Assembly: GCA_016928125.1 (NCBI GenBank)
Contig: JAFGLK010000076.1
Span: 1-7,794, forward strand
Length of the DNA stretch: 7,794 nt
Direction: 5' to 3'
Source of the DNA: Anaerolineae bacterium
GTDB lineage: Bacteria; Chloroflexota; Anaerolineae; UBA1429
Below, in pieces: positions 6,882 through 7,794 of this stretch. The position numbers and the translations under genes were made by a program. A model generated the notes under the pieces. It worked only from the letters and a program-made list of their open reading frames with translations. It did no database searches and was not told where the DNA came from. The stretch's first letter is position 1. Every line of letters starts with the position of its first letter.

Positions 6882-6940
6882 ATCGAGCCCAATAACAGAA
6901 ATGACCAGAGGCATCTGGTCCTCTGGTCATGATCGAGCCC
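6882..6940. repeat. 9-base direct repeat flanking the hairpin
   Basis: ATCGAGCCC occurs at 6882-6890 and again at 6932-6940, one copy on each side of the 30-base hairpin and its T-rich tail. It resembles a target-site duplication or recombination scar, but a 9-base match within 60 bases can also arise by local duplication or chance. Each copy is complete and exact. Confidence 0.4.
6891..6930 (-). terminator. Rho-independent terminator after the tRNA-like element
   Basis: An 11-base perfect stem (6901-6911 with 6920-6930; ATGACCAGAGG on the plus strand) closes an 8-base loop. Read on the minus strand, the stem is followed by TTCTGTTATT (7 T of 10); on the plus strand the tail has no T run, so the direction is minus. 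It begins 13 bases after the 3' end of the tRNA-like element and 46 bases before the glycosidase start. It can end that short transcript or attenuate read-through into the glycosidase. Confidence 0.65.
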
Positions 6941-6943
6941 TTG

Positions 6944-7017
6944 TGGCGGCGACTAGATTTGAACTAGTGACCAAGGGCTTATGAGTTACTCGAAGCCCGA
7001 GGCCGCTAGACGCCGCG
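6944..7017 (-). tRNA. Degenerate tRNA-like element, anticodon CAU
   Basis: The 74-nt minus-strand element has a canonical 3' half. The anticodon loop CTCATAA (6985-6979) reads CAU, followed by five stem bases, a five-base variable loop, a perfect five-pair T stem (ACTAG/CTAGT) around TTCAAAT, and the acceptor strand CGCCGCC with discriminator A. The 5' end CGCGGCG pairs at six of seven acceptor positions with a C1-C72 mismatch, and a D stem of three pairs can form. However, the 5' side of the anticodon stem (GAGTAA) does not pair with GCCCT and is one base too long. An alternative GGGCTT/AAGCCC pairing (6999-6994 with 6980-6975) would bury the anticodon region. CCA is not encoded. It may be a decayed Met/fMet/Ile2 tRNA, a tRNA 3' fragment left by integration, or a tRNA-shaped small RNA. 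The anticodon stem argues against a normal translating tRNA. Confidence 0.5.
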
Positions 7018-7090
7018 AAAACCGTGGATTGTGACCAGGAGACCGCGCTTTTTGCACTGTTGAGCGTACCGAGTCCCCCGTTACGGACAG

Positions 7091-7119
7091 ATAGTACACC
7101 CGTACCGGCTGGCTGGCAA
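7091..7119 (-). promoter_or_regulatory. Sigma70-type promoter ahead of the tRNA-like element
   Basis: On the minus strand TTGCCA (7119-7114, five of six -35 bases), a 17-base spacer and TACTAT (7096-7091, four of six -10 bases) are correctly spaced. Start of transcription would be near 7084, 67 bases before the 5' end of the tRNA-like element. With the terminator at 6891-6930 this defines a transcript of roughly 190 bases. Confidence 0.45.
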
Positions 7120-7235
7120 ATCGGAAGAATGAATATGGGCGGCGAGTCGAGATCGACTGCACCGTATTAGGCTTTCAGCTGCCACTGGTACGCTCGTCGC
7201 CTCTTTGTCCGTGGACTACCAACTTCACGATCGCA
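7120..7235. other. Spacer between the PA14 gene and the tRNA-like unit
   Basis: No coding frame or RNA gene is seen. A short inverted repeat, AGTCGA and TCGACT (7145-7150 and 7153-7158), could form a five-pair hairpin with a four-base loop. On the minus strand it is followed some bases later by a mildly T-rich run, so it is at best a weak terminator for the PA14 gene. Confidence 0.4.
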
Positions 7236-7794
7236 TCACGGGTAGCCGCCTCCCCCTACCTGGGTCCAGCGCAGGCGGGCCACGGCAACACCGGTGTGCT
7301 CATAGGTTTCCATGTGGACCAGCTCCTCTCCCGCCAGGTAGATCGTGGCCGAGTGCGATTGAGCCCACTGGTCGTGCCACTGGTCGATCACCAACTGGTT
7401 GCCGATCCATAAGCGCACCCCGTCATCGGTCCTCACCGTGAAGCGATAGGTGCCACGAGCAAAATCGACCGTGCGCGTCCAAGATGCAGAAAAGTTGTCG
7501 CCCGGAATACGTGCATCCGGCGAGCCATAGCCCCAGTCAAAGTCGATGAACTTGTCGTTGCGTGTGAGTATAGGGGTGCCTCCCAACCAGCGGTTACCAA
7601 AGTACTCGCCACGCCAAAACTCCTCCGGGTTGTACACCGACGACCACCACACTTTGGCCACAGCTACGCCAGTGTTCTCATAGTAGAGCGCGGTCATTTG
7701 GTGTTGGCCCTCCGACAGGTTAATCTCACCCGCATGTGTCTGGATGGGATGATCGAACCAAGCATCGATCACCGGCTGGCCATCAACATACAGC
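7236..7794 (-). CDS. Tandem PA14-domain protein, C-terminal fragment (start lies beyond the right edge)
   Basis: The frame is open from the window edge to TGA at 7236, giving 185 C-terminal residues. Residues 1-50 are the end of one PA14 module (LYVDGQPVIDAWFD, then YYENTGVAVAKVWW). Residues 58-176 are a complete second one, starting FWRGEYFGNRWLGG, with FDWGYGSPDARIPGDNFSASW and FTVRTDDGVRLWIGNQLVID, and ending YEHTGVAVARLRW. The repeat is plain when the two ends are aligned (LYVDGQPVID / LWIGNQLVID; ENTGVAVAK / EHTGVAVAR). PA14 is a carbohydrate-binding beta-barrel domain usually found on secreted or surface glycosidases and adhesins. The protein ends nine residues after the last module (TQVGGGGYP) with no membrane anchor or sorting signal. 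Signal peptide and any catalytic domain would lie outside the window. Confidence 0.85.
   Translation of the reverse strand, partial: LYVDGQPVIDAWFDHPIQTHAGEINLSEGQHQMTALYYENTGVAVAKVWWSSVYNPEEFWRGEYFGNRWLGGTPILTRNDKFIDFDWGYGSPDARIPGDNFSASWTRTVDFARGTYRFTVRTDDGVRLWIGNQLVIDQWHDQWAQSHSATIYLAGEELVHMETYEHTGVAVARLRWTQVGGGGYP

Noticed and set aside
6944..7250. tmRNA (tRNA-like 3' end with an upstream tag-coding part)
   Set aside because: An anticodon loop at normal tRNA spacing is present, the 5' acceptor partner lies only 74 bases away, and no peptide-tag frame ending in an Ala-Ala-stop is seen upstream.
1..7794. CRISPR array, insertion sequence, rRNA
   Set aside because: No regularly spaced repeats, transposase motifs, terminal inverted repeats or rRNA signatures were seen.

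Overview
The window is GC-rich bacterial DNA carrying four substantially intact or partial enzyme genes, one nonsense-broken gene, one tRNA-like element and a partial PA14-repeat protein. Tandem PA14 modules of the type ending in ENTGVAVAK / EHTGVAVAR, a GH63-type glycosidase, a zinc-lobe-less alcohol dehydrogenase and a fused molybdenum hydroxylase together suggest an uncultured Chloroflexota (Anaerolineae-like) heterotroph. This taxonomic call is an inference from gene style; no rRNA is present.

Left part (1-4326), a redox block. The minus strand carries a 904-residue molybdenum hydroxylase (3055 to 341; [2Fe-2S] subunit fused to an isoquinoline 1-oxidoreductase / nicotinate dehydrogenase-type Mo subunit). 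Downstream of it is the first 38 codons of a medium-chain zinc dehydrogenase (116 to <1) with its own strong extended -10 promoter and an overlapping dyad. Divergent from the hydroxylase is a second medium-chain dehydrogenase (3370-4326) that lacks the structural-zinc lobe. Two polyol/alcohol dehydrogenases around an aldehyde/heterocycle hydroxylase are consistent with stepwise oxidation of an alcohol or sugar alcohol, but the substrate cannot be read from the sequence.

Middle part (4392-6855), minus strand: a GNAT acetyltransferase interrupted by an in-frame TAG at codon 30, preceded by a 610-residue GH63/GH37-like (alpha/alpha)6 glycosidase with no signal peptide, probably a cytoplasmic oligosaccharide or glucosyl-compound hydrolase.

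Right part (6856-7794): a 380-bp non-coding stretch holding, on the minus strand, a sigma70-like promoter, a 74-nt tRNA(CAU)-like element with a perfect T arm and anticodon loop but no anticodon stem, and a strong hairpin with a T-rich tail. It is followed by the C-terminal 185 residues of a protein with tandem PA14 domains.

The points most worth checking are the degenerate tRNA-like transcription unit, the nonsense-broken GNAT gene, the fused hydroxylase with no visible electron-acceptor subunit, and the operator-like dyad over the promoter at 176-207. I see no CRISPR array, insertion sequence, rRNA or integrase.
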